Below, piece by piece: positions 46,146 to 56,485 of a DNA stretch of 64,000 nucleotides (position 1 is its first letter; the number at the start of each line of letters is the position of its first letter). The stretch is from Calothrix sp. PCC 7716 (GTDB lineage: Bacteria > Cyanobacteriota > Cyanobacteriia > Cyanobacteriales > Nostocaceae). The stretch is taken from contig NZ_AP025018.1 of the NCBI RefSeq assembly GCF_019977735.1, positions 4,030,001 to 4,094,000 of the forward strand, written 5' to 3'. The notes under the pieces were generated by a model, which saw only the letters and a list, made by a program, of their open reading frames with translations, was not told the DNA's origin and searched no databases. The translations under genes and the position numbers were made by a program.

Positions 46146-47393
46146 ATGAAGGTTAGCTTGCAGCCTGCTCTAAATGATGGCAACTTAGATGGGAGCCAGC
46201 CGAATAGTCAACGACAGTTGGCGATATCGATTTCAGCCGTTGCGGATAGTCTTAACCGCAATGTACCGTTGAATTTATGCCTAATTCTTGACCATAGTGG
46301 TTCGATGAGTGGGCGCCCGTTAGAAACTGTTAAAAAGGCGGCTTGCCGTATTGTTGACAGATTAAATCCTGGTGATCGCCTCAGCGTTGTTGTTTTTGAC
46401 CACCGTGCCAAGGTTTTGGTATCCAACCAAACAGTAGAAGACCCAGAACGCATCAAACAACAAATTAATAAACTTTCTGCTGACGGGGGTACTGCCATTG
46501 ATGAAGGTTTACAATTAGGTATCAAGGAACTAACCAAAGGTAACAAAGATACGATATCCCAAGCCTTTTTGTTAACCGACGGTGAAAACGAACACGGTAG
46601 TAATAAGCGCTGTTTAGAATTTTCAAAGTTAGCTGCTAGCTACAATTTGACTTTGAATACTTTAGGTTTTGGCGATAACTGGAACCAAGATGTTCTCGAA
46701 CAGATTGCAGATGCTGGTGGTGGCTCTTTATCTCACATTCAACAACCGGATGAAGCAGAAACCAAATTCAACCAGCTATTTACCCGCATTCAAACAGTAA
46801 GTTTAACAAATGCTTATTTACTGTTCTCGCTAGTTCCAAAAGTACGGTTAGCCGAACTTAAGCCTGTTGCACAAGTGGCGCCAGAAACAATCGAATTACC
46901 AGTACAGCAAGACCCCGATGGGCGAATATCTGTACGCATAGGGGATTTGATGCGTGATGTTGAGCGGGTAATTCTAGCAAACTTGTATATTTCGCAACTG
47001 CCACTTGGTAGGCAACCAATCGCGCAACTACAAGTACGTTATGATGACCCAAGCCAAAACCTTACAGGAATACTTTCAGAAATATTCTTCGTAGAGGCAA
47101 ATGTTACAGGACAATATCAATCAGTAGTTGACGCGAACGTACAACAGCATGTTTTGGCACTAGCAAAATATCGACAAACCCAGCTTGCAGAAACAAAACT
47201 ACAAATGGGTGATAGAGCAGGCGCCGCAACAATGTTACAAACCGCAGCAAAAACCGCTTTGCAAATGGGTGATATGAGTGCAGCAACAGTGTTACAAACT
47301 TCTGCCACCCAACTTCAAGCAGGACAAGACTTATCAGAAGCTGACCGCAAAAAAACCAGGATTGTATCAAAAACCATATTACAAGATTCTTAA
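46146..47393 (+). CDS. VWA-domain protein
   Basis: 415 aa. Von Willebrand A domain at about 40-210 with a complete MIDAS: DHSGSMS (DxSxS), the Thr region (DGGTAIDEGL) and the Asp in LLTDGENEHG. The remaining C-terminal half is mixed, ending with two or three short QMGDxxAATxLQTxA repeats (360-400). No signal peptide or membrane helix, so cytosolic. VWA proteins act in assembly of metal-dependent complexes; no partner gene is adjacent. Confidence 0.82.
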   Translation: MKVSLQPALNDGNLDGSQPNSQRQLAISISAVADSLNRNVPLNLCLILDHSGSMSGRPLETVKKAACRIVDRLNPGDRLSVVVFDHRAKVLVSNQTVEDPERIKQQINKLSADGGTAIDEGLQLGIKELTKGNKDTISQAFLLTDGENEHGSNKRCLEFSKLAASYNLTLNTLGFGDNWNQDVLEQIADAGGGSLSHIQQPDEAETKFNQLFTRIQTVSLTNAYLLFSLVPKVRLAELKPVAQVAPETIELPVQQDPDGRISVRIGDLMRDVERVILANLYISQLPLGRQPIAQLQVRYDDPSQNLTGILSEIFFVEANVTGQYQSVVDANVQQHVLALAKYRQTQLAETKLQMGDRAGAATMLQTAAKTALQMGDMSAATVLQTSATQLQAGQDLSEADRKKTRIVSKTILQDS

Positions 47394-47399
47394 TATTAC

Positions 47400-47428
47400 G
47401 TAGAGACGTGATTAATCACGTCTCTACA
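47400..47428. terminator. Palindrome TAGAGACGTGATTAATCACG
   Basis: Near-perfect 26-bp palindrome (TAGAGACGTGATT/AATCACGTCTCTA) just after the VWA gene; member of the GTAGAGACGYG dispersed family (9665, 36974) and a plausible terminator. Confidence 0.6.
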
Positions 47429-47457
47429 ATGTATTTTTCAATGCGTAAATCCGAATC

Positions 47458-47841
47458 ATGAAACCCATTAAAATTCATCATGCCGCAATCATCTGTTCAA
47501 ACTACGAATTGTCCAAAAAATTCTACGTCGAAACCCTAGGCTTCAAAATTATTCAAGAAACATATCGGGCGCCGCGTAACTCCTATAAATTAGACTTACA
47601 GGTTGGAGAAAATCAAATAGAATTATTCTCATTCCCCAACCCACCGCAAAGACCAAACAAACCTGAAGCGTGTGGTTTAAGGCATTTAGCATTCGAGGTT
47701 GAGAATATAGAAAAGACTGTTTCGTATTTACAATCCCAAGGTGTCGAAGTTGAGAATATTAGAGTAGATGACATTACCGATAAAAAATATACCTTTTTCC
47801 AAGACCCCGACGGTCTGCCATTAGAAATATACGAAATGTAA
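47458..47841 (+). CDS. VOC-family (glyoxalase/bleomycin-resistance fold) protein
   Basis: 127 aa, single VOC module: IHHAAIICSNYELSKKFYVETLGF, then LRHLAFEV and FFQDPDGLPLEIYEM, giving two His and two Glu metal ligands. It resembles YaeR/SMU508-type proteins more than classical GloA. The reaction is unknown. It may be expressed from its own promoter after the palindrome. Confidence 0.85.
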   Translation: MKPIKIHHAAIICSNYELSKKFYVETLGFKIIQETYRAPRNSYKLDLQVGENQIELFSFPNPPQRPNKPEACGLRHLAFEVENIEKTVSYLQSQGVEVENIRVDDITDKKYTFFQDPDGLPLEIYEM

Positions 47842-47856
47842 AGTATACCACTCTTC

Positions 47857-47951
47857 CCTCTGTGTTCTCTGCGCCTCTGTGGTAAAAATAATGACTATGA
47901 ATTCATAGATAGCTGATAAATACACAGGCAGGGATGCCTGTGCCACAATTA
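47857..47951. repeat. Dispersed repeats between convergent genes
   Basis: CTCTGTG..CTCTGTGGTAAAA (ACCACAGAG family, inverted) followed by CACAGGCAGGGATGCCTGTG, a hairpin of the CAGGCA family. Confidence 0.6.
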
Positions 47952-47961
47952 AAAGTCTAGT

Positions 47962-49818
47962 TTAAAGACCTAATGTTCTACCAGGAAAACCCGCAACATC
48001 AAAGTAACGTGTTTTACCAACGGTTTGATACTTCAAAACTGTCTTCAACCCATTCTCAGCAGGTTTCGATTCCATAGTAAAAGATTTGGCGCCCACTGTA
48101 TCTGGTTGACCCACCAATGCCTCATTCATCACTCTTCCCGTTAATCTTCCCAAAGGTTTAAGCTGTAAATTTAAAACTTTAGCAATAGTACGTGGTACAT
48201 CTGCATTACTTACAGGTGCAAAGTCTTTAAATCCTTTTTTAAAGTCAGGTCCAATGGCGCCCATCATATTGTAAGTGTCCGCACGGCTAAAACTACCGTG
48301 CATTCCTTGCCCTTGTTGTAACTTTGTGTCAGATACTTCTGCACCACATGCTGTAGGAGTTCCACATCCTGTGTCAAACGAACGGAAGTTTATTAGCATT
48401 GAGGGTTTGGGTGTACGTGCGTTCCCTCTAAGTCCAATATTCTCTAATGTTAATGTCCCAGGTATCTTACCCAAATCATTATTGACGAAAACACCGCTAA
48501 CATAATCCTGTTTGAACAGTGAAGTAACTATTTTTTGCGCCAAATCTTTTTGAGTTGCTTTATTTGGTAGATATACTAAATCTGAACCACCGTTTGCTGC
48601 CACAATCACATCAGGTTTATTTGGGTCTTTACCAAGAATATGATTTCGGGTATTTTGACCTTTAGTTGGGTCTACAGGAGCATTTTTTTTATCTGGGTCA
48701 AATAAAGAAAGGGACAAATCCTTTGCTAAATCAATTGCTACAAAACCAGATGGTAAAAACCCTTTTGGAACATCAGGATAATTAAGAGTCGCTGCATAAC
48801 TCGTTTTACTTTCTCTACTAATCGTCGAAAACCCGTGGTCAGCAGTAATAAATATATTTGTAGTCTCTTCTAATCCTAACTCTTTGAGGGCGCCTCGAAT
48901 TTGCGCCAAGTTTTTATCTACATTTTGACGTGCTGCTTGAGATGTTGGGCCATTAATACCTGGTACTAGCTTGTTAAGACTATCACCATGATTGTGCTGC
49001 GTACCGTCAGGGTCGCGCGACCAATACACCATTACAAAAGGCTTTTGGCGCTGTTGAAAAAGCGGTAAAATCACTTTGGTTGTTACATCAGCAAAATATT
49101 GCTGCTGAGTTACATTTGCACTTGTAGTTCCTGGGGTTTTATAATCACCGCTTTTCTTGTTCTCACCCCGTTCTGGTGTTTCTCTCGGTAAAGAGTTTTT
49201 ATCGAGTAAGCTGATTACATCTTGATTCAGCGTAACACCTTCTTTTGTACCTGTATCATCATCAAAAATAATAGTTGGTTCACCTTGCTGTAAGGTAATG
49301 TCTTGAATCAGTACAGGCCCAATTTTACCAACTGCTGCTGTACTAAACCCTGCTTTACGCGCGGTGAAGAGTAAACTTTGCTCATTCAAAAAATTGGCGC
49401 CGAATTGTTTGTTAACTTCTTTAAGAACAACATTATTCTCTAGATATGGAACAAGACTATTTTTAGCGCTTTTAACTGGATTATTAACTTTTATTGTATT
49501 GCTAAAGTCGCCAGTATCGCCAAGAAAATGCCCAGTTGCAATTGCAGAAGCATTTGAAGTAGTAAAAGTTGGAAATAAAGAATGACTGTTAAGAAAAGTT
49601 ACGCCATTAGAACGAATCTCATTTAAATTTGGAGTATCAGTCGAATTTACCCAATCAGGACGCAAACCATCTGCAACGAAAATAATTGCATTATGCTGCT
49701 TGGCTTTTTGAGCTACTTGTTGATTACTTTGTTGAGGCTGTCTTGTACAAGCTATAGTTATAATAACAACACAAAGTGTAAGGTAGATAAAACGCTGGAA
49801 ATGTTTACGAATTTTCAT
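47962..49818 (-). CDS. Lipoprotein of the alkaline phosphatase/nucleotide pyrophosphatase superfamily
   Basis: 618 aa from ATG 49818 (MKIRKHF); ATG 49836 adds 6 residues. The N-terminal helix ends in a lipobox (ITIAC), so it is membrane-tethered outside the cytoplasm. Metal-site motifs: IIFVADGLRPDW (Asp), the Thr nucleophile region FPTFTTSNASAIATG, YWSRDPDGTQHNHGD (Asp, His), ITADHGFST (Asp, His) and the C-terminal GMHGSFSRADTYN (His). It probably hydrolyses a phospho(di)ester; the substrate is not known. Confidence 0.85.
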   Translation of the reverse strand: MKIRKHFQRFIYLTLCVVIITIACTRQPQQSNQQVAQKAKQHNAIIFVADGLRPDWVNSTDTPNLNEIRSNGVTFLNSHSLFPTFTTSNASAIATGHFLGDTGDFSNTIKVNNPVKSAKNSLVPYLENNVVLKEVNKQFGANFLNEQSLLFTARKAGFSTAAVGKIGPVLIQDITLQQGEPTIIFDDDTGTKEGVTLNQDVISLLDKNSLPRETPERGENKKSGDYKTPGTTSANVTQQQYFADVTTKVILPLFQQRQKPFVMVYWSRDPDGTQHNHGDSLNKLVPGINGPTSQAARQNVDKNLAQIRGALKELGLEETTNIFITADHGFSTISRESKTSYAATLNYPDVPKGFLPSGFVAIDLAKDLSLSLFDPDKKNAPVDPTKGQNTRNHILGKDPNKPDVIVAANGGSDLVYLPNKATQKDLAQKIVTSLFKQDYVSGVFVNNDLGKIPGTLTLENIGLRGNARTPKPSMLINFRSFDTGCGTPTACGAEVSDTKLQQGQGMHGSFSRADTYNMMGAIGPDFKKGFKDFAPVSNADVPRTIAKVLNLQLKPLGRLTGRVMNEALVGQPDTVGAKSFTMESKPAENGLKTVLKYQTVGKTRYFDVAGFPGRTLGL

Positions 49819-49908
49819 ACTGTGGTAGATTATCAAAATATACCAAAATTCTATTCCCTTCGATTGATTTTGGCATTATTAAAGGGTTAATTTCTTTATA
49901 ATATTTTC

Positions 49909-51087
49909 TTAACCTGTAAGTGCGGCAAAAGCCACCATACATAGCACTTCAACTAATTTTTCAATATGAATATTTTCATGTGTTGCCATCAATGTAATGC
50001 GAATGCGACTTGTCGGTACTGTAGGGGGACGAATTGCAGGTGCAAAAATTCCTGCATCCTTTAAATATTTACCTACTTTTAAAGCATCCGCAGCATTTGC
50101 TAGTTGGAAACATAATATAGGTGAAGATGAAGGTAATATTTTCAACTCAGGTAGATGTTTTTGTAACAATTCCTTCAAATATTCTACGTTGTGCCATAGT
50201 TGCATCCTACGTTGTGGTTCGCTACCTACTATTTCTATTGCTGTGAGTGCAGATGCTGTATCAGCAGGGGAAAGTGCAGTTGTGTAAATCCAACTCGGCG
50301 CCCGATTCTTTATATAATCTATTAAAGTGGCACTTCCTGTAATATATCCTCCCAAACTACCCAAAGCTTTACTAAGAGTTCCCATTTGGATTAACTCTCT
50401 ACCTGTACATCCAAAATGTTCAACGCATCCGGCGCCATTTATCCCTAATACTCCAGTACCATGTGCTTCATCGACTAGCAACATACAATTAAACTTTTCT
50501 GCTAAATCTAATAATTCGGGTAGAGGACATAAATCACCGTCCATACTAAAAACGCTATCGGTAATAATTAAACAACGACGATAGTTTTTGCGTTGTTCGA
50601 TAAGTTGGTTTTTTAAAACTTCAGTATTACAGTGCGGATACTCAGTAATATTTGCACCACTTAGAATTGCGCCATTTTTGAGACTGGAATGATTATATTG
50701 GTCAGATAATACCAAATCACGTTTACCAACTAATGCTGTAATGGCGCCAATATTGGCAAGATAACCGGAACTAAAAACAATAGCATCTTGAGTTTGTTTG
50801 AGAGATGCTATTGCTCGTTCCAATTCTTGGTGTAATGACCGTTGTCCAGTGAGTAACCGTGAACCAGTAGAACCTGTGCCAAATTCTTTAACTGCGTTTA
50901 CTGCTGCGGTAATTAAACGTTCATCACCTGCCAAACCTAAATAATCATTACTAGCAAAATTTATAACTTCCTTACCCTCTAAAACAACAACGGCGCCTGG
51001 ACTACCGTGTATAGTTTGTGTTGAACGATACCAGTTTGCTTTTTTGATTGTTTCTAACGATTCTTCTATCCAAGCATATGCGGACAT
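49909..51087 (-). CDS. bioF: 8-amino-7-oxononanoate synthase
   Basis: 392 aa, PLP-dependent alpha-oxoamine synthase condensing pimeloyl thioester with alanine in biotin synthesis. Seen: [44 protein letters not shown] and the PLP-Lys motif [15 protein letters not shown]. No other biotin gene is adjacent. A related 2-amino-3-ketobutyrate ligase is less likely from the N-terminal sequence, but not excluded by motif alone. Confidence 0.88.
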   Translation of the reverse strand: MSAYAWIEESLETIKKANWYRSTQTIHGSPGAVVVLEGKEVINFASNDYLGLAGDERLITAAVNAVKEFGTGSTGSRLLTGQRSLHQELERAIASLKQTQDAIVFSSGYLANIGAITALVGKRDLVLSDQYNHSSLKNGAILSGANITEYPHCNTEVLKNQLIEQRKNYRRCLIITDSVFSMDGDLCPLPELLDLAEKFNCMLLVDEAHGTGVLGINGAGCVEHFGCTGRELIQMGTLSKALGSLGGYITGSATLIDYIKNRAPSWIYTTALSPADTASALTAIEIVGSEPQRRMQLWHNVEYLKELLQKHLPELKILPSSSPILCFQLANAADALKVGKYLKDAGIFAPAIRPPTVPTSRIRITLMATHENIHIEKLVEVLCMVAFAALTG

Positions 51088-51161
51088 GTTTATTTGGAAT
51101 AAAAATTAATTAGTGAGGTAAAGTAGATGACCCAAAACCATACATAATAAATCCAAAACAC

Positions 51162-51791
51162 CTATACTTCTGTACTACTTAGATGCGCGATAGCTTGGCG
51201 TATCCAATCTTCAACAAAAGCATCTTTAGGAAGTCCAATATCTTCGCTAACGAAGTGTAAAGCATGACTTACCTCACCTGCTGTATAACCAAGTGCTAGT
51301 AATGTACTTTGTACTTCTTCGAGAATACTTGGCGCCGGACCATCGGTAGCAACGAAAAAACCAGCAGTTTTACGCCACTCAATGAGCTTGCTTTTTAGCT
51401 CTAAACAAATCCGTTCAGCCGTTTTCTTCCCAACACCAGGCGCCTGAATAATTAATTGTACATTCGCTGTAACAATTGCTTGCACTAATTCTGGTACTTC
51501 GAGAGTATCGAGTAATGCAATAGCTAATGCGGCGCCAATACCACTCACACCTAACAAATGGCGAAATAAATCGCGTTCTGCTGGTGAACCAAAACCATAA
51601 AGCAAAGGAACTTCTTCACGGACTTGGTAATGAGTAAAAATTTGAACACTTTCACCCGAACCTGGCAATTGTTTCGCCAGTTTTCCTGGAATTTGCAAGT
51701 CGTATCCCACATAATTCACTTCCAAAGTGAGAATATGGCGATTACCACTGCTTTGAATATTCGCAACGAGACCTTTAAGATAACTAATCAT
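51162..51791 (-). CDS. ruvA: Holliday junction branch-migration subunit RuvA
   Basis: 209 aa. N-terminal OB domain ([23 protein letters not shown] [10 protein letters not shown]), two helix-hairpin-helix motifs ([34 protein letters not shown]) and the C-terminal RuvB-binding domain ([17 protein letters not shown]). It binds four-way junctions. The ATG overlaps the stop of the upstream phosphatase gene by one base, so the two are coupled. Confidence 0.93.
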   Translation of the reverse strand: MISYLKGLVANIQSSGNRHILTLEVNYVGYDLQIPGKLAKQLPGSGESVQIFTHYQVREEVPLLYGFGSPAERDLFRHLLGVSGIGAALAIALLDTLEVPELVQAIVTANVQLIIQAPGVGKKTAERICLELKSKLIEWRKTAGFFVATDGPAPSILEEVQSTLLALGYTAGEVSHALHFVSEDIGLPKDAFVEDWIRQAIAHLSSTEV

Positions 51792-52537
51792 TATACGAAA
51801 CCAAAATGTTTCAAACCTTCAATAATTCCGCCAGCACAATCATTTGAAGCCAGGTAATGATAATCCGCGCGATTTTGACTGTACCACTCTAGTAATTCTG
51901 GTCGTGCATTTCCTACAAGAATTCCTCGTTCCTCTCCAGTCGCAAATAATGATATATCGTTACCTGAATCTCCACAAACAACCGTTTGTTCAGCTACAAA
52001 ATTCCACTTTTGACGTAGAAATTGCACTGCCTGACCTTTATCGCTGTCACGGGGCACAATGTCAAGGTCAATCCCACTACTATAGATTAACTTTATATTT
52101 AAAGCACATTTTTGTAACTTTGAATCAAGTTGCGGCAAAATTTTTTCTGATAGCTCCTCTTTCAAAAAGAAACTTACCTTAAATGGACGCTGTTCTGTCT
52201 CTGGTTGTGGAACTAACTCCGGAAATTGTGATGTCACTTCGATGACAGCTTCTTTATTCCACCCATGTGAAAGCTTCTGTGACCAAGACGCATCAGGGGT
52301 TTCGCTATCATCAAAATAGATTTCTGTTCCTACAGATACAACCAATGCATCAGGGTCTATTAAGTTTTTCTCTTCTTTTAGCTCTCTATATAGTACGGGT
52401 GAACGACCAGTTGCATAAACAATTTTACTACCATAATTTTGTCTATGCTCAGTTAGTGTTTGGTTCAATAGTACTAACTGGTCATCGGCGCCCACGAGGG
52501 TGTTATCAAGGTCAGTGACAAACAAAAAGGGTTTCAT
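51791..52537 (-). CDS. Sucrose-phosphate phosphatase (HAD superfamily)
   Basis: 248 aa from ATG 52537, which places HAD motif I ([10 protein letters not shown]) at residues 6-15; the open frame continues upstream without homology. Motif II YATGRSP, Lys region and motif [14 protein letters not shown] fit the S6PP/SPP class, which converts sucrose-6F-phosphate to sucrose, a compatible solute in cyanobacteria. No sucrose-phosphate synthase gene is adjacent. Its stop overlaps the ruvA start. Confidence 0.85.
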   Translation of the reverse strand: MKPFLFVTDLDNTLVGADDQLVLLNQTLTEHRQNYGSKIVYATGRSPVLYRELKEEKNLIDPDALVVSVGTEIYFDDSETPDASWSQKLSHGWNKEAVIEVTSQFPELVPQPETEQRPFKVSFFLKEELSEKILPQLDSKLQKCALNIKLIYSSGIDLDIVPRDSDKGQAVQFLRQKWNFVAEQTVVCGDSGNDISLFATGEERGILVGNARPELLEWYSQNRADYHYLASNDCAGGIIEGLKHFGFV

Positions 52538-52830
52538 CGGAGTAAGGGGTAAGAAAAATTTGGGGTAGGCAGCAAATATTATATTTACCCAATAGTTAAT
52601 AGGTAAAACTCGTCCCAACAAGAGTTGAGTATTATTAGTAACTTGCTTTGCGAAAAAAGTCTATAGGCAATGCTATACGATTTTGGTAGCAATTTTGTAA
52701 CAATAAATGTATGATACGTATAATAAAAGGCACAACACATTGTTGTACCCTTGTAAATACTCTTCACGAAACATCTTTCATGTAGGTTGGGTGTCGATTG
52801 GAATCCAACATATTGATGATGAAATTGAAT

Positions 52831-52853
52831 CCCCCCAACCCCCCTTATTAAGG
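52831..52853. repeat. Left half of a C6/G6 hairpin repeat split by IS copy 2
   Basis: CCCCCCAACCCCCCTTATTAAGG; continues at 54081 as CCCTTATTAAGGGGGG. The shared CCCTTATTAAGG includes the target duplication. Confidence 0.75.
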
Positions 52854-54080
52854 CAGGGCTGTTTCATTCTAAAAAGGAAAATAGTAATTGGATGTTGTGG
52901 GCGCATTGACGTATAGCTCTAGTAAGGGAATCAAAACCATTGTGACGGAACAAGTTGATAACAAAACTGCGAAGAATTGAGAAATTAGCAGCAGCATAAC
53001 CGTCAACCATTTGAGCTTTGTCTTCCTCAAACACAACATCCTTTACCCAATGCAACTGATTCTCAACACCCCAATGCCCACGAATACCTTGGGAAAAATC
53101 AGGCGCCTCAAGAGGTTTTGAACTAATATAATATGCTGTTTCTGAGTAAGGCTTATTTGCACGAGTCCCAAAACGTTCAACTCGAACTATACACTTTAAA
53201 CCAACCCAATCAGGTGAAATATTCTCTAATTTATCAAACACTGACACGTGACGAGATGTTACGCGGTCACGAGTTCGTTCAACATCTGTATATATACTTG
53301 TAGGCTGTGAAGATTCCATATTCTGTTGTATCTGGTTATACAGTTTGGGTTGGTTGGCTTTAACAGCAATTACGTAATCATTTCCACTTCCAATAATTTG
53401 CTCGACAGTTTTTTTTGACAATGAAGCGCATCAAAACTGAAGATGGCGCCCTTGATATCCAAGGCTGCAATTAAACTTTGAACTGTTGCGATTTCACTGG
53501 TCTGCTTATTATTCATTGTTTGCAGTCCGACAATAACACCTTGTTTGCTGCTGAAAATTGATACTACACTCACGAACGCTTGGTATGCATTGCTATAATC
53601 AACGACTGTACCTCTAATACTTTTACCGTCAGTTGCCAACCATTCGCGCTCCGTTAATTCTATATATTGACTTGCCCAGCAATTAAATCTCTTTGTCAGT
53701 TCCTCGAAATTTACGCGCATCATAACCCGTCGCATTGTCGAGTATGAAGGTACTCTATCTTTTGGTATGTCTAATATGTCGATTAAAGATTGTTTATGGC
53801 GCGCAACAAAATCTCCCAAACTTCTATAACCGCAACAACCACTCATTGTTCCCATAATTACTAGCAACAGTACTAACCACAACGGATGCCTTTGCCCTTG
53901 TTTGGTACGGAAATCTCTGACTTTTTTGAGTTCTTCGATTAAACTGGCTGTCATAAATGCCCCTGCACAATTACTATACTCTTTTATTGGCGCCCAGGCG
54001 CGGCGGAGCCGCGCCCTCGCTTGAGTTTGTTATCCTAGTGCTGATTAAACCATTTTTCTCTGGAGAATGAAACAGCCCTG
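52854..54080 (-). mobile_element. ISAs1-family insertion sequence, copy 2 (1227 bp)
   Basis: Same length, same 17-bp terminal inverted repeats and same orientation as copy 1, with no difference noticed. It is flanked by CCCTTATTAAGG on both sides, of which 8-10 bp is probably the target-site duplication; the repeat-rich target makes the exact length ambiguous. Confidence 0.92.
52864..53954 (-). CDS. ISAs1-family transposase, needs -1 frameshift (copy 2)
   Basis: Identical to copy 1: two overlapping ORFs (53954-53370 and 53421-52864) joined at an A8 run (about 53412-53419) to give a 363-aa DDE protein. Persistence of the same A8 in a recently moved copy argues that the frameshift is tolerated or used. 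Confidence 0.85.
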
Positions 54081-54147
54081 CCCTTATTAAGGGGGGCTTT
54101 AAACCATTCTTTTTCCCCCCTTATTAAGGGGGGCTAGGGGGGATTAA
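54081..54147. repeat. Right part of the split C6/G6 hairpin repeat
   Basis: Two inverted units with TTATTAAGGGGGG, ending GGGGGGATTAATGA; counterpart of 52831-52853. Confidence 0.75.
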
Positions 54148-54351
54148 TGATGCTACAAAAAGTCTAATTAAGTACTATTAACAGTAGTGCTTTCAATGCA
54201 ATGGCGCCTCCAGATTTGTTAACCGATGGTTATCAAAATCTAAATATACTTATAATTTTTATAACTGCGTTACGGGTATTTATTGTAAAATTGATAAATA
54301 TAGATAGTGTCATAAAATAATGACTCCTTAAAATTTTATTGGTTGCTTGGG

Positions 54352-54582
54352 TTATTCAGATGACTCATCTTGTAATGTTTCTATAAGTATATCTACCTGT
54401 TCCTGTTTTGCCACAAGAAAACTATCGCACTCCTTCAAATACTCTACCGCAGTAGCAAATTGTTCAAAGACTTCTGCTAAATCAAGTGTACCCGCTTCAA
54501 TTTTGGCAATAATACCATCAATTTCGGCAACTTTTGCTTCATAGCTAAAGTCATCACTTGTTACCTTCTTACTCTTAACCAT
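54352..54582 (-). CDS. xseB: Exodeoxyribonuclease VII small subunit
   Basis: 76 aa. It has the XseB helical core [22 protein letters not shown] followed by [18 protein letters not shown]. It pairs with XseA, encoded 160 bp upstream on the same strand, to degrade single-stranded DNA. A short ACCACAGAG-type repeat lies between the two genes. Confidence 0.88.
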   Translation of the reverse strand: MVKSKKVTSDDFSYEAKVAEIDGIIAKIEAGTLDLAEVFEQFATAVEYLKECDSFLVAKQEQVDILIETLQDESSE

Positions 54583-54741
54583 TAATTCTTTGTGCCCTTT
54601 GTGTCTTTGTGGTTAAATAATTTTCTTAAAATACAATATAAAATATTTTAATTATAATCTGACTTTTGAATAAACATGAATATTAGAGATGCTACCCTGC
54701 GGGAAAACTGCGTTTACGTTCGCGACTCATGACATAATAAG

Positions 54742-55977
54742 TTAAGATTCTTGTTTAAGTTGTATTACTTTTACTTTTACCTTACCCTCGCCTAATAGTA
54801 CAAGTAACTCGTCTCCTATATTTAAGTGGCTTGCCGCGCGCGCGATTTCTCCATTTTCTTTTCTGACCACTGCATAACCACGCTGTAATACTTTTTTCGG
54901 GTCAAGAGTTTGCAGCTTTTGGCGTAACATTTCGACATGTTGCTTTTCGGAAATTAATTTTTGTGATGTGGTTTGTAATAATTTTTCTTTCCGCCAATTT
55001 AAGGCTTCAATTCTTTGTTTAACTTGTTTATCTAAACTTAGTCTTTGTAAACGGTTTCGCATTTTTTGTAGTTTATTCGCTGCTGTATCATATACATAGT
55101 TAACTACTGCTATTAATTCTTCAATGCGGTCTTGATGTTGATTATATAAGTCTTCTAAAGATGGTGCTACACGTTCTGCCGCTGCGGTGGGAGTGTGGAC
55201 GCGCAAATCTGCTGCTAAATCAGCTAATGATTCATCTCGCTGGTGTCCAATACCTGTAATTACTGGGATTGTACAATTTGCTACTGCCATTACTACCCGT
55301 TCGTCATCAAAACAAGCTAGTTCTTCAACGGCGCCACCACCACGCGCTAATATTAGTACTTCTGCACGTGCATCTTTTTCGACTCGACGAATTGCGTTAA
55401 CTATAGAAGCAGGCGCCTCCGGACCTTGTACAATTGCGGGGGAAAATAAAACGTGTAAACCAGGATAACGACTCCGCAAAGTTTTTTGAATGTCTCCCCA
55501 TGCTGCTGCTGTGGGTGAAGAGACAACGGCAATTGTTTTTGGATGCGCTGGAATATTGCGCTTGCGGTCAGAGTCGAATAATCCTTCTGCTGCTAAACGA
55601 TTTTTTAACTGTTTGTAACGAATCGCTTGTAGCCCTTCACCAGCAGGTATTACTTGCCACACTTGGAGTTGGTATTCTCCGCGCGTTGGATATAAACGAA
55701 TGCTGCCTAAAATTATTACTTGTTGTCCAGGTGTAGGTATTTGTGCTAGTTTTGCGACTTGAGTCTTCCATGTTACGCATTTTATTGAGGCGCCGCCACC
55801 TGGGTCAGTTAGCGTAAAAAATAACCCAACACGGTGATTGTTTGCGCTGGAAACTTCGCCAACTACCCAAATTTGACGAAGAATTTCGTTTTCTTCAAGA
55901 AGTACCTGGATATATTCGGTTAAACCTGCTACTGATACTGCTGTTTCAGGGGCAAAGGTGTTTTGATTGTAAGTCAT
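54742..55977 (-). CDS. xseA: Exodeoxyribonuclease VII large subunit
   Basis: 411 aa from ATG 55977 (MTYNQNT); ATG 56007 adds 10 residues. N-terminal OB fold (VSVAGLTEYIQVLLEENEIL, WVVGEVSSA), then the nuclease domain with SSPTAAAWGDI, ARGGGAVEELACFDDE, GIGHQRDESLADLAADLRVHTPTAAAE, and a coiled-coil C-terminus that binds XseB copies. About the usual length. Confidence 0.93.
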   Translation of the reverse strand: MTYNQNTFAPETAVSVAGLTEYIQVLLEENEILRQIWVVGEVSSANNHRVGLFFTLTDPGGGASIKCVTWKTQVAKLAQIPTPGQQVIILGSIRLYPTRGEYQLQVWQVIPAGEGLQAIRYKQLKNRLAAEGLFDSDRKRNIPAHPKTIAVVSSPTAAAWGDIQKTLRSRYPGLHVLFSPAIVQGPEAPASIVNAIRRVEKDARAEVLILARGGGAVEELACFDDERVVMAVANCTIPVITGIGHQRDESLADLAADLRVHTPTAAAERVAPSLEDLYNQHQDRIEELIAVVNYVYDTAANKLQKMRNRLQRLSLDKQVKQRIEALNWRKEKLLQTTSQKLISEKQHVEMLRQKLQTLDPKKVLQRGYAVVRKENGEIARAASHLNIGDELLVLLGEGKVKVKVIQLKQES

Positions 55978-56485
55978 GAAACCTCTACGTTTCAGATTTT
56001 TTGACAACGAGTCGTTGTCAAAATGCTCGCTATTGGTGATTTTACTACACGCACGCTCTTATATGCTTGGGGAAGTTGTAGGGTGGGCACTGCCCACCTT
56101 ACTGCTCGGTGCCTGCACTAGGCTTTTATTCTATTTTTAATGTTTCGTTTTGTTAAGGGGTTGGTGATGGTGCGCTAAGGCACTTGATTGTAATTCTATT
56201 TTTAATTTTTTTTGGCATCACGCACCCTACTTCATTTTCTTTACGTGTTATTACGGATATATAAACGTAATATTTATTTTTATTTTTGTGATGGTGAGTA
56301 AGCACTACCTACATCTGACTAAAATCGCGTTAGGATATTGTCACAATTTTGTAAAGTATATTCCATTTTGCATTTTTCTGGCGTAAGATAGTATAAATGT
56401 TCCGCGTAGAGAAACAGTCGCCAGAATAACACGTTAAATTAACACAAAATCTAAGCAATAGTTTTTTACTAAGATAGAGGCTCTA
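55978..56485. other. Divergent intergenic region xseA / recA
   Basis: Contains a GTAGGGTGGGCACTGCCCACC hairpin repeat (56078-56100) and the recA promoter region. I did not find a convincing cyanobacterial LexA box. Confidence 0.45.

Noticed and set aside
46371-46380. GGTGATCGCC as a HIP1 site
   Set aside because: It differs from GCGATCGC at one base and is isolated; it does not change the conclusion that HIP1 is not iterated here.
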